A stretch of DNA of 64,000 nucleotides from Stomorhina lunata (Eukaryota; Arthropoda; Insecta; Diptera; Rhiniidae), in NCBI GenBank assembly GCA_933228675.1, contig OW121744.1, positions 25,857,642 through 25,921,641 on the forward strand, written 5' to 3'. This document shows, in pieces, positions 1 through 11,298 of the stretch. The notes under the pieces were generated by a model, which saw nothing but the letters and a program-made list of their open reading frames with translations, did not search any database and was not told the DNA's origin. The position numbers and the translations under genes are program-made. Numbering within the stretch: the stretch's first letter is position 1; every line of letters starts with the position of its first letter.

Positions 1-780
1 TACTATTTTTATAGGAAAATTTTCAAAATTTTACTATTTTTACAGGAAAATTTTCAAAATTTTACTATTTTTATAGGAAAATTTTCAAAATTTTACTATT
101 TTTATAGGAAAATTTTCAAAATTTTACTATTTTTATAATAAATTTTTCAAATTTTTACTATTTTTATAGGAAAATTTTCAAAATTTTACTATTTTTATAG
201 GAAAATTTTCAAAATTTTACTATTTTTATAGGAAAATTTTCAAAATTTTACTTTTTTTATAGGAAAATTTTCAAAATTTTACTATTTTTATAGGAAAATT
301 TTCAAAATTTTACTATTTTTATAGTAAAATTTTCAAAATTTTACTATTTTTATAGGAAAATTTTCAAAATTTTACTATTTTTATAGGAAAATTTTCAAAA
401 TTTTACTATTTTTATAGGAAAAATTTCAAAATTTTACTATTTTTAGAGGAAAGTTTTCAAAATTTAACTATTTTTATAGAAAAATTTTCAAAATTTTACT
501 GTTTCTGTAGGAAAATTTTCAAAATTTTACTATTTTTATAGGAAAATTTTCAAAATTTTACTATTTTTATAGGAAAATTTTCAAAATTTTACTATTTTTA
601 TAGGAAAATTTTACTATTTTTATAGGAAAATTTTCCAAATTTTATAAGAAAGTTAATAAAATTTTATAGGAAAATTTTAAAAATTTTTATATTATATGGA
701 AATTTTTTAAATTTTTTTAGGCAAATTTTCAAAATTGTACTATTTTTAAACGAAAATTTTTAAAATTCTACTATTTTCAC
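1..780. repeat. 31-bp A/T tandem array, window edge
   Basis: About 20 head-to-tail copies of a 31-bp unit (key parts ACTATTTTTATAGGAAAA and TTTTCAAAATTTT), nearly perfect to about 640 and then decaying. The array is cut by the window start. It differs from the 28-bp array that follows by lacking the CCGAAAA block. No coding sense is seen. Confidence 0.93.
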
Positions 781-1540
781 TTTTTTTTTTTAATTTTACT
801 CAGAAAATTGAACATTTTTCTATAAAAATTTTATACCGAAAATTTTTCTATAAAAATTTTGTACCGCAAATTTTTTCTATAAAAATTTTATACCGAAAAT
901 TTTTCTATAAAAATTTTATACCGAAAATTGTTCTATAAAAATTTTACAAGGCAAATTTTTCTATATAAATTTGTACCAAACATTTTTAATACAAATTTTA
1001 TAACGCAAATTTTTTCTATAAACAAAAATGATTCTATAAAAATTTTATACTGATAATTTTTGTATAAAAAAATTTTACAGAAAATTTTTCTATAAAAATT
1101 TTTAAAGAAAAATTTTCTATAAACATTTTTTTACAGAAAACTTTCCTATAAAAATTTTGTACTTAAAATTTTCGTTTAAAAAGTTTACACCGAAAATTTG
1201 TCTATAAAGATTTTATAACGAAAATTTATTTATAAAAACTTTATACCAAAAATGTTTCCATTAAAAATTTTATACTGAAAATTTTTCTATAAAAATTTTA
1301 TACTGAAAATTTTTCTATAAAAATTTTGTACCGAAAATTTTTCGATAAAAATTTTGTACCGAAAATTTTTCGATAAAAATTTTCTATAAAAATTTTATCC
1401 ACAAAATTTTTCTATGAAAATTTTACACCAAAAATTTTTCTAAATAAATTTTTGTATAAAAATTTAATACGGAAAATTTGTATATAAAAATTTTATACCG
1501 AAAGTTATTCGCTCTAAAAATTTTATATTGAAAATTTTTC
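781..1540. repeat. Degenerate 28-bp A/T satellite
   Basis: Tandem 28-bp monomers built from TTTTTCTATAAAAATTTT and ATACCGAAAA, with many substitutions and small indels. This is the decayed edge of the same family that runs more cleanly from 1791. Confidence 0.88.
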
Positions 1541-1790
1541 TAACAATAATAATAATAATTTTTCTTTATTTCAACAAAAATATAAAGATAGAGTTTACAA
1601 TTTGAAAATAAAGAATAAAGAATTTTGTTTATGACAATGACACATATGTCGTCTGCCATTTACTAAATTTAAAAATATATTTGTATACAGATAAGTTTTA
1701 TGAGACAAATTAATTATATTCCAAATTTAAAAAATTTCTATATTTTAAAGTTTCTGAAGCATAGTTATATTTCTCCACGAAAATGTTTCT
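1541..1790. other. Non-repetitive A/T-rich spacer
   Basis: A break of about 250 bp in the satellite. It starts with a short (TAA)n run and has no tandem periodicity, no convincing ORF and no transposon ends that I can see. Confidence 0.6.
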
Positions 1791-3805
1791 ATAAAAATTT
1801 TACACCGAAATTTTTTCTACAAAAATTGTATATCAAAAGTTTTTGGATAAAAATTTAATACTGAAAATAATTCTCTTTAAAAATTTTATATTGAAAAATT
1901 TTCTATAAAAATTTTGGGTAAAAAATTTTATACCGAAAATTTTTTCTAAAAACTTTAAACCCTAAATTTTTCTAAATAAATATCTTACACCGAAAATTTT
2001 TCAATAAAAATTTGGTACCAAAAATTTTTCTGTAAAAATTTAATTCCAAAAAATTTTCCTTAAAAATTTTATTCCAAAAAATTTGCTTTAAAAATTTTAT
2101 TCCAGAAATTTTTTTGATAAAAGTTTTATATAAAAAATTTTTCCAAAAAATTGTATAACAAAAATTTTGTATCAAAAATTTTTCTACAAAAATTTTATAT
2201 CGAAGATTTTTCTATAAAAATTTTGTACAGAAAATTTTTCTATAAAAATTTTCACGGAAAATTTTTCTTTAAAAATTTTTAATAGAAAATTTTTCAATAA
2301 AAAATTTTACACCGAAATTTTTTTTATAAAAATTTTGTACAGAAAATTTTTCGATAAAAATTTTCACAGAAAATTTTTCTTTAAAAATTTTTAACAGAAA
2401 ATTTTTCTATAAAAATTTTTTACCAAAAATTTTTCTATAAAAATTTGTTACCGAAAATTTGTCTATAAAAATTTTATACCGAAAATTTTTCTATAAAAAT
2501 TTTATACCGAAAATTTTTCTATAAAAATTTTATACCGAAAATTTTTCTATAAAAATTTTATACCGAAAATTTTTCTATAAAAATTTTATACCGAAAATTT
2601 TTCTATAAAAATTTTATACCGAAAATTTTTCTATAAAAATTTTATACCGAAAATTTTTCTATAGAAATTTCATACCAAAAATGTATCTATAAAATTTTAT
2701 ACCGAAAATTTTTCTATAAAAATTTTATACCGAAAATTTTTCTATAAAAATTTTATACCGAAAATTTTTCTATAAAAATTTTATACCGAAAATTTTCCTA
2801 TAAAAATTTTGTACCGAAAATTTTTCTTTAAAAATTTTACACCGAAAATTTGTCTATAAAGATTTTATAACGAAAATTTATTTATAAGAATTCTATACCA
2901 ACATTTTTTCTATTCAAAATTTTATACCAATAATTTTTCACCTAAAATTTTTCTATAAAAATTTTATACCGAAAATTTTCCTATAAAAATTTTGTACCGA
3001 AAATTTGTCTATAAAGATTTTATAACGAAAATTTATTTATAAAAATTTTATACCAAAAATTTTTCTGTTAAAAATTTTATACCAAAAATTTTTCTGTTAC
3101 AAATTTTATACCAAAAATTTTTCTGTTAAAAATTTTATACCAAAAATTTTTTTATAAAAATTTTGTACCGAAAATTTTTCTATAAAAATTTTGTACCGAA
3201 AATTTTTCTATAAAAATTTTATACTGAAAATTTTTCTATGAAAATTTTATACCAAACATTTTTTCGAAAATAATTTTACACCAAAAATTTTACAAAAATA
3301 ATTTTACACCAAAAATTTTACACGAAAAATTTTTCTATCAAAATTTTGCTATGAAAATTTTATATCCAAAATTTTTCTATAAAAATTTTATTAACGAAAA
3401 TTTATGTACAAAAGTTTTGTGCCGTAAATTTTTCTTTAAAAATTTTATACCGAAAATCTTTTTGAGAAAAATTTTACAGCCAAAATTTTTATAGAAAATT
3501 TTTCTATAAAAATTTTGTACCAAAAATTTTTCTATAAAAATTTTATACCAAAAATTTTTCTATAAAAATTTTATACCAAAAATTTTTCTATAAAAATTTT
3601 ATACAAAAAATTTTTTCTATAAAAATTTGATACCAAAAATTTTTCTATAAAAATTGTATACCAAAAATTTTTCTATAAAAATTTTTCACCCAACATTTTT
3701 CTATAAAAATCTTACACCCAAAATTTTTTTATAAAAATTTTACACCCAAAATTTTTTTACAAAAATTTTATACCGTCAATTTTTCTATGAAAATTGTATA
3801 CCGAA
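1791..3805. repeat. 28-bp A/T satellite array, plus orientation
   Basis: Long tandem array of 28-bp monomers (TTTTTCTATAAAAATTTT plus ATACCGAAAA). The cleanest block is about 2450-2830, where successive copies are identical. It ends about 100 bp from the 3' end of the first IR gene. The same monomer in reverse orientation forms the array at 14471-16980. Confidence 0.95.
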
Positions 3806-3909
3806 AATTTTGTATCGGTTTTAATTTAAATAATTCAAATAGTAGTTAAGTTTGTAATAAAATTTTTATTTTAGTTTTTAAATTGATGTATTTTTTTTTT
3901 TTTATAAGT

Positions 3910-5685
3910 CTACATTATTGCCCTCAATTTCTTAAGATACAAAAGTAATTTCTTAAACTTAAGTTCCATGACAAAACAACCAAAGGCCACTGACAAGCCC
4001 GTAAGCCAAAAAATAAAAACATATTGAAAGTGCTCCAATGAAATAGAGGTCTGCAGTTCATTGTTGCTAAAAAATTTGATATCTCCAGTTAGGATGCCAT
4101 CCCATTTATTATCCTCTATAAGTTTTTGTAGAATACCACTATCCATAAGAGTGTGCAGATATTGATTGAACTGATCTATTATCGGTAGACGATGAACCAG
4201 GCCAATGAAGAAAGTGGTGCTCGATAAAGCCTCGTTTAAAATCTTGGCTTTACGCTTCTTAAGATAAAACTGTTGCAGCAAATAGTATTCGGAAATATCA
4301 TTGTAAACCGCAAACATATTCAAGTGAACGTTTAGCATTTTCCGGTTGTAGACCAGAAAGCTATTGTTATTGCCCGAAGTAAAACGTTGATATAGGAAAG
4401 GGGGCATTTGTTCATTACGCAGACTAACTTTACTGTGTTCATAGATCAAGAGATCAGTTTTTTTAATATCTTCCAGAGAAGTTAGCTCGAGCTCATATAA
4501 TTTGGTTACCAAAATACTGTTGAGATTGCTTGTGTAAAGGCTTACCAATAGGGTAGCGGCCATCATATTTAAGATTATCAAACAGATTTGAAATTGTTTG
4601 TTGTGACTACGAAATCTATCGCTATAAGACAAAGCAGCAACAATAGCCAGTGTCTCTAGTAGCGAGCTTTTTTGAGATACTTTATTAAAGCAATAGTTAT
4701 GTGAGTAAATTAGACAAAAAATTGTCAAAGTTATGGCGAATATTATTAACCATTTATTGGCACTAAAGGGCATTACTATATAGAAACCCTTTTGTATCTC
4801 CTGATCAGTGGGTACCAATAAACTCAAATGCATCAGCCACAGGGAATCACTGGCAGCATAAGCCTCATTTACAAATAACATATTTAAAAGAAAGTGAAAC
4901 CCATCATCATTGTCCACAAAAACTGCATTAGATGTGCTTCCATTCACAGTCCACAAATCAGCATCAAAAACTTCCATGAAACCATTATAGCGCCTAATAA
5001 ATAAGTCCACAATTTTAAAGAAATAGCCCGTGCGCACCAAATGCCCTAAACGATTTTTGTAGCTAAAACAGCGAGGAGCAAATTCCACGAAAGGAGCCAA
5101 CCAGGTATAATTTTGAAAATTTTTCAAGTATGATCTTTTTCTATATAATGAAAAATTTTGTAACTCTAAAGTCTTGACCAAGGGATAGGGATTATAGGTA
5201 TACAAAAGTAGCTCCTGGTAGAGTATAACATTCACAAAACCTTTTTGCCAACATTTTTGAAAAATATCTGCTTTAGACATCAAATTACCAGGTTTATTTG
5301 CCCAGATTATAAAGATATGCGTTGTATGCAATTCCCACAATAATATATCCATCATCTCCAGCCATTTCTCAATATTTAACTGCGTGGCAAAAACTATTGT
5401 CAGACAATGTCCATTTGTCAATTTACGAATTTGGGTAATGTTGGTTTTGAAATCGTCCATTATCATCTGGGGTGTTTCGATGACTCTTAAGATTTCTTGA
5501 AACTCTTCTGTTTGTTCATGGGAATTGTCTTTGAGAAAGACATTTAAATTAAATTTGTATTCCCGGTTTAATAAATACACAACTTCCGGGCTAGAGTATA
5601 TTTCCGCTTGTGTATTTCGCAAAATTTGCAGCATTAGCAGAAGCTTTAGCTGTACCCTAAGAGCAGGAATAGTTGAAAACTCCAT
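3910..5685 (-). CDS. Ionotropic receptor IR-A, divergent chemosensory type
   Basis: Single-exon 591-aa protein. A hydrophobic signal peptide spans about residues 8-26. A short N-terminal region follows, then the S1 half of the ligand-binding domain (APRCFSYKNRLGHLVRTGYF, about 203-222). TM1 is at about 311-328, a re-entrant pore segment at about 338-352, TM2 at about 366-388 ending in SLYTSNL (382-388, the counterpart of the glutamate-receptor SYTANL gate motif), the S2 half at about 400-540, TM3 at about 553-573, and a short basic tail. Known of the family: IRs are iGluR-derived cation channels of sensory dendrites. The single exon and the VPTDQEI-type motif near 291 suggest the fly Ir20a clade (Ir52/Ir56/Ir94, mostly taste), but I cannot assign an orthologue. 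The start chosen is the first Met before the signal peptide. It is visibly similar along its whole length to IR-B and IR-C. Confidence 0.9.
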   Translation of the reverse strand: MEFSTIPALRVQLKLLLMLQILRNTQAEIYSSPEVVYLLNREYKFNLNVFLKDNSHEQTEEFQEILRVIETPQMIMDDFKTNITQIRKLTNGHCLTIVFATQLNIEKWLEMMDILLWELHTTHIFIIWANKPGNLMSKADIFQKCWQKGFVNVILYQELLLYTYNPYPLVKTLELQNFSLYRKRSYLKNFQNYTWLAPFVEFAPRCFSYKNRLGHLVRTGYFFKIVDLFIRRYNGFMEVFDADLWTVNGSTSNAVFVDNDDGFHFLLNMLFVNEAYAASDSLWLMHLSLLVPTDQEIQKGFYIVMPFSANKWLIIFAITLTIFCLIYSHNYCFNKVSQKSSLLETLAIVAALSYSDRFRSHNKQFQICLIILNMMAATLLVSLYTSNLNSILVTKLYELELTSLEDIKKTDLLIYEHSKVSLRNEQMPPFLYQRFTSGNNNSFLVYNRKMLNVHLNMFAVYNDISEYYLLQQFYLKKRKAKILNEALSSTTFFIGLVHRLPIIDQFNQYLHTLMDSGILQKLIEDNKWDGILTGDIKFFSNNELQTSISLEHFQYVFIFWLTGLSVAFGCFVMELKFKKLLLYLKKLRAIM

Positions 5686-5975
5686 AGTCTCTGGGAAACT
5701 GTCAATGTTTAATGATTTTTCTGCATATGCAGCAAATTATGGACACATAGATTTTATATTAATAATTTTCCATTATTTTACTATTATTTGTTTAAATGAG
5801 TAATTGAAAATGATGGATATGTACAAATATACTTTATATGAAATTATAGTTCAAGAAAATCTAATAAAATAAATTGATAAGAAATTATAGACCAATTGAA
5901 TTTAGAGTAATACATATTAAGTTAATTTGTATATAATCCATTAACAGCTTATAAGTACAAAAGGGTTTTTTATAA
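5686..5975. other. Upstream flank of IR-A
   Basis: Non-repetitive A/T-rich DNA between the IR-A start codon and the next satellite array, so it must hold the IR-A promoter if there is one. I see no clear TATA box or initiator. Confidence 0.5.
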
Positions 5976-8531
5976 AAACTTTACACCGAAAATTTTTTCG
6001 ATAAAAATTTTAAACCGAAATATTTATTCCGGAAACTCAATAAAAATCGTACACCAGCCATTTTTATAAAAACATTTTTCTACAAAAAATTTTACACAAA
6101 AAATTTTCTATGAAAATTTTACATCAAAATTTTTCTGATAAAAAAGTATCCGATGAAAATTTCAAACCGAACATTTTTCCAATAGAAATTTTACACCAAA
6201 AATTTTTCCAATAAAAATTTTACACCAAAATTTTTCCAATAAAAATTTTATACCTAAAATTCTTGTATAAAAATTTTACATTCAACATTTTTTTGAAAAA
6301 AATTTTACACCGAAAATTTTTTATAAAAATTTTACAGAAAAAAATTTTACAAAGAAAATTTTCATAGAAAAAATTGTCTTTGTAAAGAAATTTTCTGATA
6401 AAAAGGTATCCGATAAAAATTTCAAATCGAACATTTTTCCAATAGAAATTTCCAATAAAAATTTTACACCAAAATTTTTCCAATAAAATTTTAATGCCTA
6501 AAATTTTTCCATAAATATTTTACATTCCAAGTTTTTTTGAAAAAAATTTTACACCGAAAATTTTTTATAAAAATTTTACAAAGAAAATTTTCATAAAAAA
6601 TTTTTCTTTGTAAAGAAATTTTTTCTTTGAAAATTTTACACCAAAAATTTTTACTAAAAAAATTTCACACCAAAAATTTTCTATAAATAAATATTTAACG
6701 CAGAAAATGTTTTGAAAAAATTTTTCAATAAAAATTTTACACAAAAATTTTACAACGAAATCAGTTTTTATAAAAATTTTACACCAAACAGTTTTTGCCA
6801 AGAATTTCTCTATAACATTAACACCGAAAACTTTTCTGTAAAAATTTTACATTGAAAATGGTTGTATCAAAAAGTTACACCCAAAATTTTTCTTAAAAAA
6901 TAAAAATAAAAATTTTAAAACAAAAAAAATTTCAACAATAATTTTACACCAAAATTTTTCTATAAAAATTGTATACCAAAAATTTATGTATAAAAATTTT
7001 ACCCCAAAAATGTCTATAAACATTTTACCGGACATTATTATTATTCTATAAAAATTTTACAAAAGAAAAAATTTATATAAACAAAATTTCAAAACTAAAA
7101 GTTTTTCAACAAAAATTTTACACCAAAATTTTTTCGATAAAAATTTTATACCAAAAATTTGTCTATAAAAATTTTAAGCCAAAAATTATTATAAAAAAAT
7201 TTTACAAAGAAAATATTTTATATAAAAATTTTTTTATATAAAAATTTTAAACCGAAAATTTTTCTACCTTTTTTTTGTACAAATTTTTTTTTCTTTTTTT
7301 TTTGCACAAAATTTTTCTATAAATAATTTACAAAGAAAAATTTTCTATAAAAATTTTTCACCAAAAATTTTTCTATAAAAATTTTACGCGAAAATTTTTC
7401 TGTAACATTAACACCGACGATTTTACACCGGAAATTTTCGATAAAAATTTTGTACTGAAAATTTTTTCAAAAACATTATGTACCAAAATTTTTTCTATAA
7501 AAATTTTATACCGAAAAATTTGTATAAAAATTTTACACCGAAAATTTTGTTGATATACATTTTTCCGATTAGAATTTTACACCGAAATTTTGATAGAAAT
7601 TTTACACCGAATTTTTAACGATAAAAGTTGTGCACCGGAATTTTTTACCATAAAAGTCTTATAAAGGAAATTCTTCCATAAAAATTATTTTTTATATAAA
7701 TTTAACAAAGAAATTTTTTTTATAAAAATTTTCTAAAGAAAATTTTTCCATAAAATTTTTTTTTTATAAAAATTTTACAATGAAATGAAATTTTACAATA
7801 AAAATTTTATAAAGAAATTTTTTCTAAAAAAAATTTGTATATAAATTTTGCACCGAAAATTTTTATATAAAAATTTTACAAAGAAATTTTTTCTTTTAAC
7901 ACCCAAATATTTTTGATAAAGATTTTAAGCCGAAAATATTTCTACAAACATTTTTTTATAACATTTTCTATAAAAATTTACACCGAAAATTGATTTATCA
8001 AAGTTTTGTACCGAACAATTTTCTATAAAAATTTTACGCACAAAGTTTTAATATAAAAATTTTACACCGAAAATTATTCTGTAGAACTTTACATTGAAAT
8101 CTTTTCTATAAAAATTTTATATCTAAAATATTTTTATAAAAATTTTATACCTAAAATTTTTTTATAAAAATTTTACATCAAACATTTTTCATACTAAAAG
8201 TTTTATGTAGAGAATTTTTTGATAAAAAATTTATATCTAGAATTTTTTGATAAAATTTTACATCGAGAAATTTGTGATAAAAATTTTACACCGAAAATTT
8301 TTCTGTAAAACTTTTACGTCGAAAATTTTTTCGATAAAAATTTTAGACCGAACTTTTTTCAATAAAATTTTTACTCCGACATTTTTGCAATAAAAATTTA
8401 CATCTATATTTGAGACTGAAATTTTTTCTATAAAAATTTTATACCGACATTTTTTGAAACAAAATTTAATATCGAAAAACTTTCTATAAAAATTTTATTT
8501 AGAAAAATTTTCTCAAAAAATAATAAAATTG
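5976..8531. repeat. Degenerate 28-bp satellite array
   Basis: About 2.5 kb of strongly diverged A/T monomers of roughly 27-30 bp. They keep TATAAAAATTTTACACC and AAAATTTTT blocks, in the same orientation as the 1791-3805 array. The ACACC variant is commoner here than ATACC. No coding ORF is credible. Confidence 0.9.
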
Positions 8532-8644
8532 TCGGGATGTAAATATTATTCAAAAAGAATGACTATTCGGATTTGATCCCAAATCTGTTACATAAATAAA
8601 TAAATGTAACAAATTTGGGATCAAATGCGAATAGTCATTCTTTT
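8532..8644. mobile_element. Foldback MITE, short internal-deletion copy
   Basis: Starts TCGGGATGTAAATATTATTC and contains two inverted arms around TTACATAAATAAATAAATGTAA: GACTATTCGGATTTGATCCC on the left and its complement GGGATCAAATGCGAATAGTC on the right. It would fold into one long hairpin. The same end sequences bound the larger copies at 16987 and 53751, so this looks like a derivative reduced to its terminal arms. Confidence 0.8.
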
Positions 8645-9165
8645 AGAAAAATTTTCTTTAAAAATTTTACATGGAAAAATTTTCTTAAAAAGTTTTATAT
8701 CGAAAAATTTTCTATAAAAATCTAACACAGAAAATTTTTACACCGAAAATTTCTCCTTACAAATTTTACATCGAAAAATTTTCTATAAAAATTTTATAGC
8801 AAAAATGTTTCTATAAAAATTTTATACCGAAATTTTTTTCGATAAAAATTTTTCACTGAAAGTTTTTCGATGCAAATTTTTCAACAAAAATTTTTCCATA
8901 AAATTTTTTTACCGAATATCTTTTACGCCGGAATTTAAAAAAAATACACAAAATTTTTTTTGATAAAAATTTTAAGCCGAAAATTTTTTCCATAAAAATT
9001 TTATACAATTTTCTTTTTTATGAAATTTTACACCTACAATTTTTTCGATAAAAAATTTTGCACCGAAAATTTTTCCATAAAAATATTTTACAACAATTTT
9101 TGCAGTGAAATTTTTTTCGAAAAAAAATTTTATATCAAAAATTTTTCTATAAAAATAGATGCAAA
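8645..9165. repeat. Degenerate 28-bp satellite, continuation
   Basis: Continues the array on the other side of the short foldback copy, with diverged AAAATTTT-type monomers. It fades into non-repetitive sequence near 9165. Confidence 0.82.
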
Positions 9166-9333
9166 ATAAGCTGCCAATATTAATTAATTATGTTTTTAAG
9201 TAATTACTTCCTGGACAATTAATAAACTTAAATTTAAAACAATTAAGAAAGCGCTATAGTCGGTCAAGACCGACCATACGATACCCATCACACTAATGTC
9301 AAAGGTGTTATTTTTCCTGTTTAAAGACAAATA

Positions 9334-10114
9334 CAGTATTTTTCGTTTAGCTGCACATTCAAGTTTGCACGAAAATTTGTGCACTTACGCAAAATGTGCT
9401 GTTACGCACAATTCGCTTAGCTGCATTATTTATGCTATAAAATGAATTCACTTACCTGCATAAATGTGCTCTTAAGTAAAAGTTCATTTTTATTGTAATA
9501 ATAGAATAATTTAATTATTAATTTCAACAAAAACAAAACAATTCATTTAAAAACAAAAGAGATCATACATAAGTAAATTCACGTAGTAAGTTATACATAC
9601 ATATATGTACATAAGCAATTTATGAACTACATATACTATACATAAAGAAGTACATAAACTATATCTGATTTGTTTTTGAAAAATATCATTAGAGTTAACT
9701 TTTTTGCCTTAACCCACGTCTAGACGAGCAATATCTATTGCCGCAAGACATATATAGTACATATAGTACAAGACAAATATAGTACGTGTGTCTCGCTCAC
9801 GCTCATGTAAAAGGCCTACATTGCGGCAATGTTATTGCCGTCGTGAAGACGGGGGTTTATTTTTCCTCAAAAAAGCGATTTTCAACAAAAATTTTGTTTT
9901 GTTTTTATGAGGCACTTAAAAGTAATATTTTATACTAAAAATAAACATTATTGAACATAAATTGAATGCTGTTATTCAAAATATGCACTTAAGCAAAATG
10001 CACGTACACGATTTTTTTTCATACAAATATTAACTATCATACATAATACTTTGTATTTTGTGCAGATAGGCAAAAAATGCAGTTAAGCGAAATGCAGGTA
10101 AACGAAAAATACTG
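9334..10114. mobile_element. pogo-like MITE (TA target duplication)
   Basis: A 781-bp insertion in the older repeat. Its ends are CAGTATTTTTCGTTTAGCTG and the inverted AAACGAAAAATACTG, about 22 bp with one mismatch. TA flanks both sides (9332-9333 and 10115-10116). The copy at about 63527-63545 keeps the uninterrupted site (ACAAATATTTGCTAAA), which proves the insertion and its 2-bp duplication. The ends closely resemble those of pogo in the Tc1/mariner superfamily. Inside, AATTCGCTTAGCTGCAT repeats the terminal motif. It has no transposase, so it would move only in trans. Confidence 0.85.
9713..9855. mobile_element. Possible piggyBac-like mini-MITE inside the pogo-like element
   Basis: A 143-bp segment, less A/T-rich than its surroundings. 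It has imperfect inverted ends of about 36 bp, starting CCCACGTCTAGACGAGCAAT and ending GCCGTCGTGAAGACGGGGG. TTAA stands on the left (9709-9712) and TTTA on the right (9856-9859). CCC...GGG ends with a TTAA target are typical of piggyBac-type MITEs, but the right target copy has one mismatch. Confidence 0.45.
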
Positions 10115-10724
10115 TATTTGCTAAATTTTGCCATCATACAAACATTTTCTCAAAACTTGTATATATAAGCTGTTTCCGTCATTTGGACTTATATAAGAGC
10201 TAGGGTCAAATGTGGACCGATTATCTCGAAATTTAGCAAATTGATTACAGTTGTTACAAAAATTATATATGCAAAAAATAAACTCAAAATTTTCATTATC
10301 TTTAGATTTCCGAGCCTTTTAGTGATTTTTTGCCTCACTTAGTGCATTTTTAAAGAAGAGTTTGTATGAGAGCTATGGTCAAATGTGGACCGATTTGAAC
10401 GAAATTTGGTACAGTGATTTAGGTTTATATAAGCAGTATTTATTTTAAATTTCATGAAAAAATATTGATATTTGTGGCCAATATATCAATTCCGGGAAGT
10501 GGGACCTATGGGAGGTACCATAAATAATGGACCGATTTTGACCAGTTTCAATAGCCATGGTTCCATTATCAAAAAAATTATCTGTGCCAAATTTTATTAA
10601 ATTATCTTTAGAATCGCGACCTGTAGTTTGATTACAAGGTTTACATGGGGGTCCAGCCAGCCGGCCAGAAGGACGGACGGACATCTTAGGGTCTAAGACA
10701 CCTATGGTGGTGAAGGGTATAAAA

Positions 10725-11298
10725 ATAGACAGTTTTTTATACGATAAGGTGATGGTGCTGTCTCTTAGTTGGTTATCAAGTTGTATCATGCATAACATAT
10801 CATATTTAGCCTGGAGTTTGGACAATAACACGCCCTCGATGTAAAAGAAATAAAATTGCCTGTAGAACAAAAATCTTAACCGGTATGTGCTGGAAATCGA
10901 GCGTTTTCAAATCGTTCGATTTCTGATATATTTTTGGGATAATTTCTCCTATTTCCACAAAAAAATTCAAACCAAATGAAAGATAAGATATCAGTCATAA
11001 GAATTAAAGTCCAGTATTAGCCCGAGTTTAAAAAATAGATTAGATTAGAAAGTCAACTATAAAAAATTGAATACTTTTTTAAATAGTTAAAAGCTTTATT
11101 TGTTGTTTAAATTATAAAAATTAATATACATATATGATTTTTATTTTTACTATTAAGGAGGCATTTGCGAAAACCAAGTGGCCAGAGTTGCTAAAGAGGC
11201 CAGAGTCTATGATGGAAATCTTACACACGATTCCCGAATAGTTAAGCAGTCTAGCTCTCTATCCACTAGTCGTTATATAATATCTCTAATTTCATTTT
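10725..11298. other. Spacer downstream of IR-B
   Basis: Non-repetitive A/T-rich sequence between the interspersed repeat and the 3' end of IR-B. I see no gene, RNA or transposon ends. It holds the IR-B 3' UTR if the gene is transcribed. Confidence 0.5.

Larger units (their letters stand above)
9237..10724 (-). repeat. Interspersed repeat copy, split by a nested insertion
   Basis: Two parts (9237-9333 and 10115-10724) of one element of about 700 bp, which is also present at 42239-43022 and, truncated, at 63443-63947. One end carries GAAAGCGCTATAGTCGGTCA, which forms a small GTCGG/CCGAC hairpin. The other end carries GGTGGTGAAGGGTATA. The inside has the GGACGGACGGAC stretch, which reads GTCCGTCCGTCC in the opposite strand, common in fly interspersed repeats. 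No transposase is seen, so it is non-autonomous and of uncertain class. Confidence 0.8.

Noticed and set aside
10445..10870. 141-codon frame on the minus strand
   Set aside because: It spans the interspersed repeat and its flank, has no domain, and other copies do not keep it open.
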